Part shown: positions 17,612 through 26,776 of the stretch, piece after piece | Layout: each line of letters opens with the position of its first letter | How positions within the stretch are numbered: position 1 is the first letter of the stretch | Assembly (NCBI RefSeq): GCF_000519185.1 | Contig: NZ_JAFA01000002.1 | Location: 186,001-250,000, forward strand | Origin: Paraburkholderia nodosa DSM 21604 | GTDB lineage: Bacteria > Pseudomonadota > Gammaproteobacteria > Burkholderiales > Burkholderiaceae | Length of the DNA stretch: 64,000 bases | Reading direction: 5' to 3' | Program-made: the position numbers and the translations under genes | Notes under the pieces: model-generated | Database searches by the model: none | What the model saw: the letters and a program-made list of their open reading frames with translations, nothing else | What the model was told of the DNA's origin: nothing

Positions 17612-18777
17612 TCGAACTCGACCAACTGACGAAGACCTTCACGCAGAAAGACGGCCAGACCGTGCGCGCCGTCGACTCGGTGAGCCTTTCGGTGGCCGAA
17701 GGCGAGATCTGCGTGTTCCTCGGCCCGTCGGGCTGCGGCAAGACCACCACGCTCAAGATGATCAACCGGCTGATCGAGCCGACCTCTGGCCGCGTGCTCA
17801 TCAACGGCGAGGACACCACGGGCCTGAACGAAGTGGATCTGCGCCGCCGCATCGGCTATGTGATCCAGCAGATCGGCCTGTTTCCGAACATGACGATCGC
17901 GGAGAACATCACGGTCGTGCCGCGCCTGCTCGGCTGGGACAAGAAGCGCTGCGCGGAGCGCGCGGCGGAGCTGATGTCGATGGTCGCGCTCGACCCGAAG
18001 CTGTATTTGAAGCGTTATCCGCGCGAGCTTTCGGGCGGCCAGCAGCAACGTATCGGCGTGATTCGCGCGCTGGCCGCCGACCCGCCCGTACTGCTCATGG
18101 ACGAGCCGTTCGGCGCGGTCGATCCGATCAATCGCGAGGCCATCCAGAACGAGTTCTTCCAGATGCAGCGGCAACTGAAGAAGACCGTCATCATGGTGAG
18201 CCACGATATCGACGAGGCGATCAAGCTGGGCGACCGCATCGCGGTGTTCCGGCGCGGCAGGCTCGTGCAGTACGACCATCCCGATACACTGCTTGCGCGC
18301 CCGCATGACGACTTCGTCGCGCAGTTCGTGGGCCAGGACAGCACGCTCAAGCGCCTGTTGCTCGTGAAGGCCGGCGACGCCGCCACGCAGCCCGAAACGG
18401 CGCGCGCCGAAACGCCGCTCTCGCACGCGTTCGCCGCGATGGACGAAAGCGATTCGCGCTACCTCACCGTGCTCGACGAAGCCCAGCATGCGCTCGGCTT
18501 CGTGGCGCGCCGCGCCGCGCGTGGGGCCGAAGGCGTGTGCGGCGATCGCATCACGCCCTTCCCGGCCACCGTTTCCGTCGACGACAACCTGCGCATCGTG
18601 CTCTCGAAGATGTACCAGTTCCGCGCCTCGTGGATGCCGGTGCTCGACGCCGAGGGCGCCTACGTGGGCGAGATCACGCAGGATTCGATCGCCGACTATC
18701 TGAGCTCGGGCCGCTCGCGGCAGCAGACCGGACAGCCGCCGAGCGCGGCGGTGCGGCCGGCGGCTGCCACCGTGTGA
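17608..18777 (+). CDS. Osmoprotectant-type ABC transporter ATPase with CBS domains
   Basis: This 389-residue ATPase has a Walker A motif GPSGCGKT (39-46), the signature LSGGQQQR, a Walker B LLMDEPF and an H-loop VSHD, followed by a C-terminal regulatory tail. The tail contains a CBS pair, best seen in FPATVSVDDNLRIVLSKMY and WMPVLDAEGAYVGEITQDSI. In OpuA, tandem CBS domains gate transport by sensing ionic strength; the first CBS of this protein is poorly conserved. It completes the operon and converges on the TonB-dependent receptor gene with only 13 bp between stops. Confidence 0.93.
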   Translation: MIELDQLTKTFTQKDGQTVRAVDSVSLSVAEGEICVFLGPSGCGKTTTLKMINRLIEPTSGRVLINGEDTTGLNEVDLRRRIGYVIQQIGLFPNMTIAENITVVPRLLGWDKKRCAERAAELMSMVALDPKLYLKRYPRELSGGQQQRIGVIRALAADPPVLLMDEPFGAVDPINREAIQNEFFQMQRQLKKTVIMVSHDIDEAIKLGDRIAVFRRGRLVQYDHPDTLLARPHDDFVAQFVGQDSTLKRLLLVKAGDAATQPETARAETPLSHAFAAMDESDSRYLTVLDEAQHALGFVARRAARGAEGVCGDRITPFPATVSVDDNLRIVLSKMYQFRASWMPVLDAEGAYVGEITQDSIADYLSSGRSRQQTGQPPSAAVRPAAATV

Positions 18778-18790
18778 GCGGCATGACGCG

Positions 18791-20941
18791 CTAGAACGTG
18801 GTGCGCAATCCGACCATGACACTGCGCCCGCCCTCGGGCGCGATGTCGCGCACCACGGAACTGGCATAGCGCACGTCCTGATTCGTGAGATTGTCGCCGC
18901 GCACATAAGCGAGCCAGTTCGTTGCGCCCACATGGAATTTGTAGGTGAGCGCCAGCGCGAGCGTGGTGTAGCCTGCGGTCGGCAAATCGTCTTCAGGCAC
19001 GCGGTTTTGCGCCCATGCGTGCACGAGTTCGGCGTGCGCGCCGAACGGGCCGTAGCCGTAATCGGCGTTCAGCGTCGCGCGCAACGGCGCAATGCGCGGC
19101 AGCGGCGCGCCCGTATCCACGTTGCGCGCGTGCGTGTAGTCGGCGGCCAAGCCGATATCGAGCCGATGCGCGCCGCGCTCCAGCACGCGCCAGCGCCCTT
19201 CCAGTTCCACCCCATAGAATTCCGCGGGCACACCGCGGTAGACGGCCTCGTTGAGCGCATCCGCGGTGCCGGCGGGCACGGGCGTGTCGCCGTCGTCCAC
19301 GAGGCGGCCGGTGTTGTACTCCGTGAGGTAATTGCGAAAGCGGCTGTAGAACACGCCCGCGCTCGCCTTGTTGGGGCCGCTCGCGTAGCGCAGCGAAAGA
19401 TCCGTGGAAACGGCCTTTTCCTTCTGTGCGTCGGGGTTGCCGATCAAATACTGGCCAGTCGCGTCGTGCGGGCCGTTTGCGTAAAGCTCGTAGAACGTCG
19501 GCGCGCGCTCGGTGTACGCCACGCTGCCCACCACCGACCATACGGGCGTGAGCTGGTAGAGCGCGCCCGCCGAGAGACTGCCCGCGTTGAAGTCGCGCGC
19601 CTGCACGCCCGCGAACTTCGTGCCGTCTTCGCCCGCCACCGGATCGAGCTTCACATGCTCGAGGCGCCCGCCCAGACTCAGCTTCAGCGCCGGCGTCACG
19701 TTCCATTCTTCCAGACCGAACAGCGCGACATTGGTGGTTTGCGTGGTCGGCACGAGCGCCTCGTCGCCTAGCGCCGAGAAGGTGTTCTGGCTCACCTGCA
19801 CGCCGAAGGCGCCCTCCAGCGGCCCGATTTTCTCGTGGCGCGCTTCCAGGCGCGCTTCGTAGCCGTGGTTACGGAACGTCGTGCTCGTTTCGCCGTTGTC
19901 GATCTCGCGATGTTCGTAGTCCGTATAACCGAAATCGAACTTGAGCTGGCTGATCGGCCCCTGCAGGTTGCGCACTTCGGACGCGAGCGCCACATGGTCC
20001 TGATGCATGCGCAGGCGCACGTCGTCTTCGGCCACGGAGCCGTAGTTCGCGTCGAAGCCGTTGTACGAGATGCCCGCGTAGCCGTCGGCCCAGGTGTACG
20101 AGGAGCCGACCGCGCCGCCGTGCCAGCGCCCGTCGCTGTTCGGGATGCTGCCATAGGGCTCTTCGGCATCGGGACCGTCCAGCGTGCGTTGCTGCGCCGA
20201 GTGCGCGTAGCCGGGAATGCGCTGGTTGCTCGTGTCGCGGGCGAAGGCGTCCACGTGGAACGCGAAGCCGCCGTTGCCGCCCTCCACCTGCGCCGCGCCG
20301 GCGCGCGCGTCGTTCGCGCCGCCGTAGCTCGCATCCACCGCGCCGCTGACGCCCGAAATCGGCTCGCGCGGAATGCGGTTGTCGATCGTGTTGACCACGC
20401 CGCCAATCGCATTGCCGCCGTACAGCAGCGCGGCCGGCCCGCGCACGATCTCGACGCGCTCGATCGAGAGCGGATCCTGCGGCACCGCGTGGTCGTACGA
20501 GAGCGACGAGGCGTCGAACGCGGCCACGCCGTTCTGCAGCAGGCGGATGCGGTCGCCGTCCATGCCGCGAATGATCGGACGCCCGACCATGGGGCCGTAG
20601 GTCGTCGTCGAAACACCCGGCAGGCCGTTGAGCGTTTCGCCCAGCGAGTTGGCGCGGCGCAGAACGAGCGCGTCACCGTAGAGCGCGGTGGAGGGCGCCG
20701 TGAGAGCGGTGTTGCCGAGCGGGTTCGCGGTGACGAACACCGGCGCGAGCGTCGCGACGCCAGGCGTTGCGACGCCCTGCCGGGTGTCGCCAGCCGCGGC
20801 GTCGACCGCATTCGTTGCCGGCGATTGGGCATGAGCCAGCGCACCGCAGAGCGCGAGCGGCAAGGGGGCGAGCGGCAGGACGCGCGCGAAGCGCAGCCCC
20901 GCCAGCAACGCGGACAAGGACGTAAAAGGGATGGTCGCCAC
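18791..20941 (-). CDS. TonB-dependent outer-membrane receptor, probably for zinc (ZnuD-like)
   Basis: The 716-residue precursor has a signal peptide ending at AHAQ (about residue 39), a plug domain (LGETLNGLPGVSTTTYGPMVGRP region, then RVEIVRGPAALLYGG) and a 22-strand-type barrel that ends in the aromatic motif VGLRTTF needed for outer-membrane insertion. The plug and the barrel tail ARGDNLTNQDVRYASS resemble ZnuD-type receptors of beta-proteobacteria. A Zur-like box upstream supports zinc limitation as the signal. The start appears to be GTG with a weak ribosome-binding site. Heme or another metal chelate remains possible as substrate. Confidence 0.88.
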   Translation of the reverse strand: MATIPFTSLSALLAGLRFARVLPLAPLPLALCGALAHAQSPATNAVDAAAGDTRQGVATPGVATLAPVFVTANPLGNTALTAPSTALYGDALVLRRANSLGETLNGLPGVSTTTYGPMVGRPIIRGMDGDRIRLLQNGVAAFDASSLSYDHAVPQDPLSIERVEIVRGPAALLYGGNAIGGVVNTIDNRIPREPISGVSGAVDASYGGANDARAGAAQVEGGNGGFAFHVDAFARDTSNQRIPGYAHSAQQRTLDGPDAEEPYGSIPNSDGRWHGGAVGSSYTWADGYAGISYNGFDANYGSVAEDDVRLRMHQDHVALASEVRNLQGPISQLKFDFGYTDYEHREIDNGETSTTFRNHGYEARLEARHEKIGPLEGAFGVQVSQNTFSALGDEALVPTTQTTNVALFGLEEWNVTPALKLSLGGRLEHVKLDPVAGEDGTKFAGVQARDFNAGSLSAGALYQLTPVWSVVGSVAYTERAPTFYELYANGPHDATGQYLIGNPDAQKEKAVSTDLSLRYASGPNKASAGVFYSRFRNYLTEYNTGRLVDDGDTPVPAGTADALNEAVYRGVPAEFYGVELEGRWRVLERGAHRLDIGLAADYTHARNVDTGAPLPRIAPLRATLNADYGYGPFGAHAELVHAWAQNRVPEDDLPTAGYTTLALALTYKFHVGATNWLAYVRGDNLTNQDVRYASSVVRDIAPEGGRSVMVGLRTTF

Positions 20942-21037
20942 GATGGTTTCTTGTTTGCGTCGTTGGAGTGATGCGCGGCGAACGTCCGGGCCCAGGTGGA
21001 CGCCCGCCGCACAGGGTTGTGGCTGCAGCTCGACGCG

Positions 21038-21056
21038 AATGTTACGTTATAACATT
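21038..21056. promoter_or_regulatory. Zur-like box upstream of TonB-dependent receptor
   Basis: AATGTTACGTTATAACATT has perfect 7-bp arms AATGTTA and TAACATT around 5 bp. The TGTTAT/ATAACA core matches the Zur operator type of proteobacteria. It lies about 100 bp upstream of the receptor start, in an otherwise GC-rich promoter region of 306 bp that it shares with the divergent small membrane protein gene. Confidence 0.65.
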
Positions 21057-21247
21057 ACTAACTGTGAAGGGAATTTTGACGAATGGCTTTCAGTTCACCG
21101 CCACCACGCACGAGCGAAGTTGCGCTGAACATCGCTCATCGCGCCGGTAAGTTGCGCAAATTAGCGCGTTAATCGCAAAGGACTTGCGCGAGAAACCGCG
21201 TGCGCGCATATTCCCCATACTGTCAGACGGACACAACGAGGTGCGCC

Positions 21248-21655
21248 ATGGACGACTCGACACGGCTCAAAAGCCTCTCCATCGCCCTATACGCGGTCGG
21301 CGCGATCGCCACCTTCGCGATCTACCCGCTGATGGTGCTCTGGCCGTCCGGCTGGACCTGGCACTCGGGCCACTCTGACTACCCGCTGATGATCGTCGGC
21401 ATCTACGCCACGCTGGGCGTGTTCCTCATGCGCGCCGCGCGCCGTCCGCTCGAGCATTTGAGCCTGATCTGGTTCGCGGTGTGGTCGAGCGTCGTGCACG
21501 GCTCGATCATGACGGTCCAGTCGCTGGCGTCGCCCGGCCATCTCGGCCATCTGCTCGGCGACGTGCCCGCCCTCTTTCTCGTCGCCGCCGTGCTGGCCGC
21601 GCTCACGCCGCGACGGGCGAACGTCCGTGCTCCGGTGGTGGCGACTGGGTTATAA
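21248..21655 (+). CDS. Small four-helix membrane protein of unknown function
   Basis: This 135-residue protein has about four hydrophobic helices: LYAVGAIATFAIYPLMVLW, YPLMIVGIYATLGVFLM, LSLIWFAVWSSVVHGSIM and VPALFLVAAVLAALTP. Histidine-rich short loops (WHSGHSDY, GHLGHLL) join them. I do not recognise a functional family. The ATG reading MDDSTRLK was chosen because the longer frame adds only a Cys/Tyr-rich leader. Its divergent position near the Zur-like box raises a possible link to zinc, but the box is about 190 bp from this start. Confidence 0.7.
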   Translation: MDDSTRLKSLSIALYAVGAIATFAIYPLMVLWPSGWTWHSGHSDYPLMIVGIYATLGVFLMRAARRPLEHLSLIWFAVWSSVVHGSIMTVQSLASPGHLGHLLGDVPALFLVAAVLAALTPRRANVRAPVVATGL

Positions 21656-21707
21656 GGAGGCCAAAGCAAACCTCCCTCTGTTCTCGGGCGTGAGCGCCGC
21701 TCATGGT

Positions 21708-21857
21708 CGTGCGCAGGTCGACACCGCCGTCACGCAGATGGACGAAGTCACGCAACAAAACGCGGCGCTCGTCGAGCAGGTCACCGCGGGCGCCCAGGCG
21801 CCCGACACGCAGTCCACCAGGCTTGCCGGCACCGTGCAGGTGTTCCGCGTCGGCTGA
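21708..21857 (+). pseudogene. C-terminal remnant of a methyl-accepting chemotaxis protein
   Basis: About 49 codons match the extreme C-terminus of chemoreceptors: [18 protein letters not shown] followed by a degraded region and FRVG before the stop. The intact receptor at 1535-3169 has [18 protein letters not shown] and FRVS at the same places. Nothing upstream encodes the signalling tip, HAMP or sensor parts; the preceding bases belong to the small membrane protein gene. It is a leftover of a deleted or moved receptor gene. Confidence 0.8.
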
Positions 21858-21980
21858 GGCCGGGGGACTGACGCGGCGCGAGCGCCTTCACGGCCTCTTA
21901 TAATCGAAGCTCGAAGCGGCGGCGGGCGCAGTCACCGCCGCCCTGCCTATCGATTTTTCGTACGCGAAGAGGAACGCCGC

Positions 21981-22304
21981 ATGTATATCGCCATGAACCG
22001 CTTCAAGGTCGCGCCAGGCTCCGAGGCCGCATTCGAGGAAGTCTGGGCCACGCGCGACACGCACTTGAAGCAAGTGCCCGGCTTCATCGAATTTCATCTG
22101 CTCAAAGGCCCGCAGCGCGAAGACCACGTGCTCTACGCGAGCCACACGATCTGGGCGAGCCACGCGCACTTCGAAGACTGGACGCGCTCCGACGCCTTTC
22201 GCGCGGCACATCGAAACGCGGGCAATACGGGCGGCGCAAACCGTCCGGTCTATTTGAGCCACCCCGAGTTCGAAGGCTTCGAAGTCGTGCAAACCGTGAA
22301 ATAG
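21981..22304 (+). CDS. Antibiotic biosynthesis monooxygenase (ABM) domain protein
   Basis: This 107-residue single-domain protein has the ferredoxin-like ABM fold: an opening strand MYIAMNRFKVAPGSEAAFEEVW, then VPGFIEFHLLKGP, VLYASHTIWASHAHFEDW and SDAFRAAH. The pattern is closest to the HmoA/IsdG-like group, some of which degrade heme; others are small oxygenases or of unknown role. A TATAAT lies about 80 bp upstream, but no matching -35 is obvious. It stands alone in its direction before glgX. Confidence 0.85.
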   Translation: MYIAMNRFKVAPGSEAAFEEVWATRDTHLKQVPGFIEFHLLKGPQREDHVLYASHTIWASHAHFEDWTRSDAFRAAHRNAGNTGGANRPVYLSHPEFEGFEVVQTVK

Positions 22305-22589
22305 GCGGTGCACGCGGAGTCGTCAAGAAAATCGGTAAATCTGTGCACGCGCTGCGCCAAAGCTACACGCTCGCAGCGCGCACCGCCGCCTGACGCAGCA
22401 ACGCACGTTGCGATCCACGGCGATACACAATCTTCTTCGCTGCCGCCGTGCCCCGTGCATCCGGCCCCTCTCCCTCGTCTTCCCGCTGCGCCGCGCGTCT
22501 TAGGCCCAAACCTTGCTTGATACAAGCCCCCGCCCTCGCGCGCAACGGTGTTGGAGGCGCGCGCCATCGCGTCCCCAACCGACGAGCCC

Positions 22590-24767
22590 ATGAAGAAAAA
22601 AACCGCTACCCGCATCGTAGAAGGACAACCGTTCCCCCTCGGCGCCACCTGGAACGGCCGCGGTGTGAACTTCTCGCTCTTCTCCGCGAACGCTACGAAG
22701 GTCGAGTTGTGTCTCTTCGACAAGAGCGGCGTGCGCGAACTCGAACGCATCGAGTTGCCCGAATACACCGACGAAGTGTGGCACGTCTATCTGCCCGAAC
22801 TCGAACCGGGCGCCATCTATGGGTATCGCGTGCATGGGCCGTACGAGCCGCAAGCGGGCCATCGCTTCAATCCGCACAAGCTGCTGCTCGATCCCTATGC
22901 GAAGGCGCACGTGGGCACGATGCGCTGGCATCCCGCCGTGTTCGGCTACACGATCGGAAGCCGCGACGGCGATCTTTCGTTCGACACGCGAGACAGTGCG
23001 CGCTATGTGCCGCGCTGCCGCGTGGTCGATCAGGGCTTCACATGGCACCACCCGATGCGCGAGCGTGTGCCGCGCGAGCGCACGATCATCTACGAAACGC
23101 ACGTGCGCGGCTACACGATCCGCCATCCCGAGGTGCCGCCCGAAGAGCGCGGCACCTTCGCCGGGCTCGCGCAAACACCGGTGCTCGAATATATGCGCGG
23201 GCTTGGCGTGACCTCCGTGGAGCTACTGCCCATTCATACCTTCGTGAACGACTCGCACCTGCTCGAACGCGGTCTCACGAACTACTGGGGCTACAACACC
23301 ATCGGCTTCTTCGCGCCGGACCCGCGCTACTCGGTGGGCGCGCACGGCTCGATCGACGAGTTCAAGAACATGGTGGACCGCCTCCACCAGGCGGGTCTCG
23401 AAGTGATACTCGACGTGGTTTACAACCACACGGCCGAAGGCAGCGAACTCGGCCCGACGCTCTCGTTTCGCGGCATCGACAATGCTTCGTACTACCGGCT
23501 ACCCGAAGACAGGCGCTATTACATCAACGACACCGGCACGGGCAATACGCTCAATCTCTCGCACCCGCGCGTACTGCAGATGGTCACGGACAGCCTGCGC
23601 TACTGGGTGCTGGAAATGGGCGTGGACGGCTTTCGCTTCGACCTCGCGACGATCCTGGGGCGCGAGCCCTACGGCTTCGACGAAGGCGGCGGCTTTCTCG
23701 ACAGCTGCCGCCAGGACCCGATTCTCGCGAGCGTGAAGCTGATTGCCGAGCCGTGGGACTGCGGGCCGGGCGGCTACCAGGTGGGCGGTTTCCCGCCCGG
23801 CTGGATGGAATGGAACGACCGCTTTCGCGACACCGCGCGCGCCTGGTGGAAAGGCGACGAAGGCAAGGCGCCCGAACTCGCCACGCGCCTGTGCGCCTCC
23901 GGCGACAGCTTCAACCGGCGCGGGCGGCGGCCATGTTCAAGCGTGAACTTCGTCACCGCGCACGACGGCTTCACGCTGAACGATCTCGTTTCGTACAACG
24001 AGCGTCACAACGAAGCCAACGGCGAAGAGAACCGCGACGGCCACGGCGACAATCTCTCGTGGAACTGCGGGGCGGAAGGCCCGACCGACGACCCCGAAAT
24101 CCGCGCGCTGCGCGAGCGCCAGAAGCGCAACTTCCTCGCCACCTTGCTGCTCTCGCAGGGCACGCCGATGCTGCTCGCGGGCGACGAGTTCGGCCGCACG
24201 CAGCGCGGCAACAACAATGCGTACTGCCAGGACAACGAGGTGAGCTGGGTAGACTGGGAGGGCATTGACGACACGGGCCGCGCGCTCGCCGACTTCGTGC
24301 GCAAGCTCACCGCGCTACGCCATGCGCTGCCGGTGCTGCGACGCAACCGATTTCTCATCGGCGAGCACAACGCCGCGCTTGACGTCACCGACGTCGAATG
24401 GCTCTCGCCCGCAGCCGTGCCGATCGCTCAGGAGCAGTGGGACGACTCGGCCATGCGTTGTTTCGGCATGCTGATCGATGGACGATCGCAAACGAGCGGC
24501 ATCATGCGCCTCGCTTCGGATGCGACGATGCTCATCGTGCTCAACGCCTATCACGACGTGGTGGATTTCACGCTGCCTTCCGTGCCGGGCAACGACCAGT
24601 GGAACTGCCTCATCGACACGAATATGCCCGTGCGCGACGAGCTGCCCGAATTCGAGGCGGGCGATGTCTACCAGGTGACCGGCCGCTCGCTACTGCTGTT
24701 CGCGCTGCACGCGCGTGGCGCGACGCGGCGGGTGTTCGACCGCCTGGAGGAAGATCTCACCGGGTGA
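22590..24767 (+). CDS. glgX: Glycogen debranching enzyme GlgX
   Basis: The 725-residue GH13 isoamylase-type enzyme removes short alpha-1,6 branches from phosphorylase-trimmed glycogen. An N-terminal CBM48 (FPLGATWNGRGVNFSLFSANA) precedes the TIM barrel. Conserved regions are DVVYNHTAEG, DGFRFDLATILGR (nucleophile Asp), LIAEPWDCGPGGYQVG (acid/base Glu) and FVTAHDGFTLNDLVSYN. All catalytic residues look intact. The ATG reading MKKKTATRI was preferred; a GTG 42 bases upstream is the alternative and has no better ribosome-binding site. It is not clustered with other glycogen genes here. Confidence 0.95.
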   Translation: MKKKTATRIVEGQPFPLGATWNGRGVNFSLFSANATKVELCLFDKSGVRELERIELPEYTDEVWHVYLPELEPGAIYGYRVHGPYEPQAGHRFNPHKLLLDPYAKAHVGTMRWHPAVFGYTIGSRDGDLSFDTRDSARYVPRCRVVDQGFTWHHPMRERVPRERTIIYETHVRGYTIRHPEVPPEERGTFAGLAQTPVLEYMRGLGVTSVELLPIHTFVNDSHLLERGLTNYWGYNTIGFFAPDPRYSVGAHGSIDEFKNMVDRLHQAGLEVILDVVYNHTAEGSELGPTLSFRGIDNASYYRLPEDRRYYINDTGTGNTLNLSHPRVLQMVTDSLRYWVLEMGVDGFRFDLATILGREPYGFDEGGGFLDSCRQDPILASVKLIAEPWDCGPGGYQVGGFPPGWMEWNDRFRDTARAWWKGDEGKAPELATRLCASGDSFNRRGRRPCSSVNFVTAHDGFTLNDLVSYNERHNEANGEENRDGHGDNLSWNCGAEGPTDDPEIRALRERQKRNFLATLLLSQGTPMLLAGDEFGRTQRGNNNAYCQDNEVSWVDWEGIDDTGRALADFVRKLTALRHALPVLRRNRFLIGEHNAALDVTDVEWLSPAAVPIAQEQWDDSAMRCFGMLIDGRSQTSGIMRLASDATMLIVLNAYHDVVDFTLPSVPGNDQWNCLIDTNMPVRDELPEFEAGDVYQVTGRSLLLFALHARGATRRVFDRLEEDLTG

Positions 24768-24783
24768 TCGGCGGGCTTTTTTG

Positions 24784-24810
24784 CGGATTGGTGGCGAAGC
24801 CGCCGATCCG
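24784..24810. terminator. Hairpin between convergent glgX and dppA-like genes
   Basis: CGGATTGGTGGC and GCCGCCGATCCG form a 12-bp stem (two G-U type pairs) around GAA. It lies 16 bp after the glgX stop and could end both convergent transcripts. A short T-rich stretch follows on the plus strand (TTGTG), so intrinsic termination would be weak. Confidence 0.5.
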
Positions 24811-24869
24811 TTGTGCGACGTGTGGCGGGGCTGACAGTTAGTTGCACAATGCGGCGAACGACCGCCGCC

Positions 24870-25703
24870 TCATCGCAGCACCGCCGACATCGCCGACAAG
24901 CTATTGAGCGTGCGCACGAGGGACTCGGCCGTTGGCGCCACGAACCGGATCACGCAGCCCGCCGTGCGCTCCACTCCCGGCCACTGCGCAAAGAGGTCAG
25001 CCAGTGCAGTAGTCTGCGTATGCAGCTCGCACGTGCGCACACGCGGCGCCGCACACGCGCGGTCCCACCATGCGCCGTCGCGTGCCATCTGCCCGACGGC
25101 TTCGCGCGCCGCGTCGCGAATCCGCTCGCGGCTCGCGGCGGGCGTCAGCAGGTCGCCGCTCGCGTGGCCGCCGGCGCGCTTCACCACCACGAACTTCGCA
25201 TCGGGAAAAGCGGGCCGTATTTCGCCTTCGAACACATCGTCACCGCTGAGCAGCGCCACTCGTGCGCCGTATTCCTGCGCGAGCGCGCCATACAGCCCCG
25301 CCTCGCCCGTCGCCACGCCATCGACGAGCACGCGCGCAAACGCAAAACTGTTGATGGTGTGCGCAAGCATGCCGCGGCTTTGCGCCATGGCGTGATAGCC
25401 GATCATGAAAACGAGCGCGGGCCGGTGCTCGAGCCCCGCCATCATGCCCAGCGTGCGCGGCTTACCGAGTATCACGCGTGCGCGCGCATCGATCTCGTCG
25501 AGCAGCAGGTTGTTGAAGCCGCCATGCGAGTCGTTGACCCACACCTCGCTCGCGCCGCCCGAGAACGCGCCCTCCACGGCCGCGTTCGCTTCGAGCGTCA
25601 TCCAGCGGCGGGCCTGCTCGTACTCGGCGTTTCCCGCGCGCGTTTGCTGAACGTTGAAGACGCCGCCTATGCCTTCGATATCGACCGAGATGAGGACCTT
25701 CAC
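24870..25703 (-). CDS. dppA: M55 family D-aminopeptidase (DppA-like)
   Basis: The 277-residue protein matches the M55 zinc D-aminopeptidases of Bacillus DppA type. It opens with [16 protein letters not shown] (the metal-binding DxE), followed by WVNDSHGGFNNLL, MIGYHAMAQSRGMLAHT and the late FVVVKRAGGHASG region. DppA splits D-Ala-containing dipeptides such as those from peptidoglycan. The GTG start overlaps the previous stop as GTGA, which fixes it firmly. It is the last gene of the peptide-import operon, so it probably processes imported peptides or keeps D-amino acid dipeptides usable. Confidence 0.9.
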   Translation of the reverse strand: MKVLISVDIEGIGGVFNVQQTRAGNAEYEQARRWMTLEANAAVEGAFSGGASEVWVNDSHGGFNNLLLDEIDARARVILGKPRTLGMMAGLEHRPALVFMIGYHAMAQSRGMLAHTINSFAFARVLVDGVATGEAGLYGALAQEYGARVALLSGDDVFEGEIRPAFPDAKFVVVKRAGGHASGDLLTPAASRERIRDAAREAVGQMARDGAWWDRACAAPRVRTCELHTQTTALADLFAQWPGVERTAGCVIRFVAPTAESLVRTLNSLSAMSAVLR

Positions 25704-26776
25704 GCTTGCGCTCCGCCTGAAAGCAGATCGGCGAGATCGGGCGCCGCTTCGCGCAGCGCGAGACGCACGTGGCCATCGCGACCCTGCACGGTGCTCGCGC
25801 ACCACAAGGCGTCGAGAATGGCTTGCTCGACGCAATCGGCGCTCGCCTGAAACAGCGGATCGAGCTGCGAGTCGGCGAGCAGGGGCGGCAACGCGTGGGT
25901 CGGCGCGTCGTGCGCCAATGTGTACGCGGTGCTGAACGCCATGGCGATATCGCCGCTGCCGTGTCCATAGACGGACCCCGTGCGCGCGAGACCCGCTGCC
26001 GCGCGCATCGACACGCGTCGAAGCTGCCGCGTGTCGAGCGGCGCGTCCGTGGCGATCAGCATGATGATCGAGCCCTTCTCGGGCTCCTGCGCTGCGCGAT
26101 TGGACGCCGCGCGCGCCGCAAGCTCGCGCCCCACGGGCACGCCGCCGATCGTCAGCATCGGCAAGCGGCCGAAGTTCGCCAGCACGAGCGCGCCCACGGT
26201 GTACTGCGCGAGCGCCGCCTGCACCACGCGCGACGCCGTGCCGATGCCGCCCTTCAGGTCGAAGCTCGACATGCCGCGGCCCGCGCCTACGCTGCCACGC
26301 GCGAAGTCAGCGTTCGCAGCGGCGCAGGCAGCGAGATAGTGTTCCTCATGAACCGCCGGCGCCTGAATATCGTTTAGATAGCCGTCGTTGCACTCGAACA
26401 CGAGCGGATTGACGGTCGGCAGGCCGCGCCCGATTAGCGGATTCGCCGCGACCGCCGCGCGAATCTGCGCCTGCGCGAGTGTGCCCACCGCAAACGTGTT
26501 GCTCAGCGCGACCGGCGTTTCGAGCACGCCCAACTCTTCGAGCTGCATGAGCCCGATGCTCTTGCCGAATCCGTTGATCACGCAAACGCTCGCCGGCACC
26601 TTCTCGCGAAACAGGTCGCCTGCATGCGGCAACAGCACGGTCACGCCGGTTTGCACCTCGCCCGCGTCGAGCGTGCAATGTCCGACGCGCACGCCGGCTA
26701 CGTCGGCAATCGTTCCCGTCGCCCCGCTCGCCAGGGTGCCGACATGCGGCGCGGTATCTCCACGATCGATGCTCAT
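25700..26776 (-). CDS. P1 family aminopeptidase (DmpA/BapA-like), self-processing
   Basis: The 358-residue precursor belongs to the DmpA/BapA family of N-terminal-nucleophile-like hydrolases. Family segments are [53 protein letters not shown] and [20 protein letters not shown]. Autocleavage is expected between G235 and S236 in [17 protein letters not shown], making S236 the new N-terminal nucleophile. Relatives release N-terminal D-, L- or beta-amino acids. The start overlaps the permease stop (ATGA) and the end overlaps the M55 gene (GTGA), so both peptidases are translationally coupled to the importer. Confidence 0.92.
   Translation of the reverse strand: MSIDRGDTAPHVGTLASGATGTIADVAGVRVGHCTLDAGEVQTGVTVLLPHAGDLFREKVPASVCVINGFGKSIGLMQLEELGVLETPVALSNTFAVGTLAQAQIRAAVAANPLIGRGLPTVNPLVFECNDGYLNDIQAPAVHEEHYLAACAAANADFARGSVGAGRGMSSFDLKGGIGTASRVVQAALAQYTVGALVLANFGRLPMLTIGGVPVGRELAARAASNRAAQEPEKGSIIMLIATDAPLDTRQLRRVSMRAAAGLARTGSVYGHGSGDIAMAFSTAYTLAHDAPTHALPPLLADSQLDPLFQASADCVEQAILDALWCASTVQGRDGHVRLALREAAPDLADLLSGGAQA

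Noticed and set aside
21038..21056. Fur box reading of the palindrome upstream of the TonB receptor
   Set aside because: The arms AATGTTA/TAACATT fit the Zur type (TGTTAT/ATAACA) better than the GATAAT repeats of Fur boxes.
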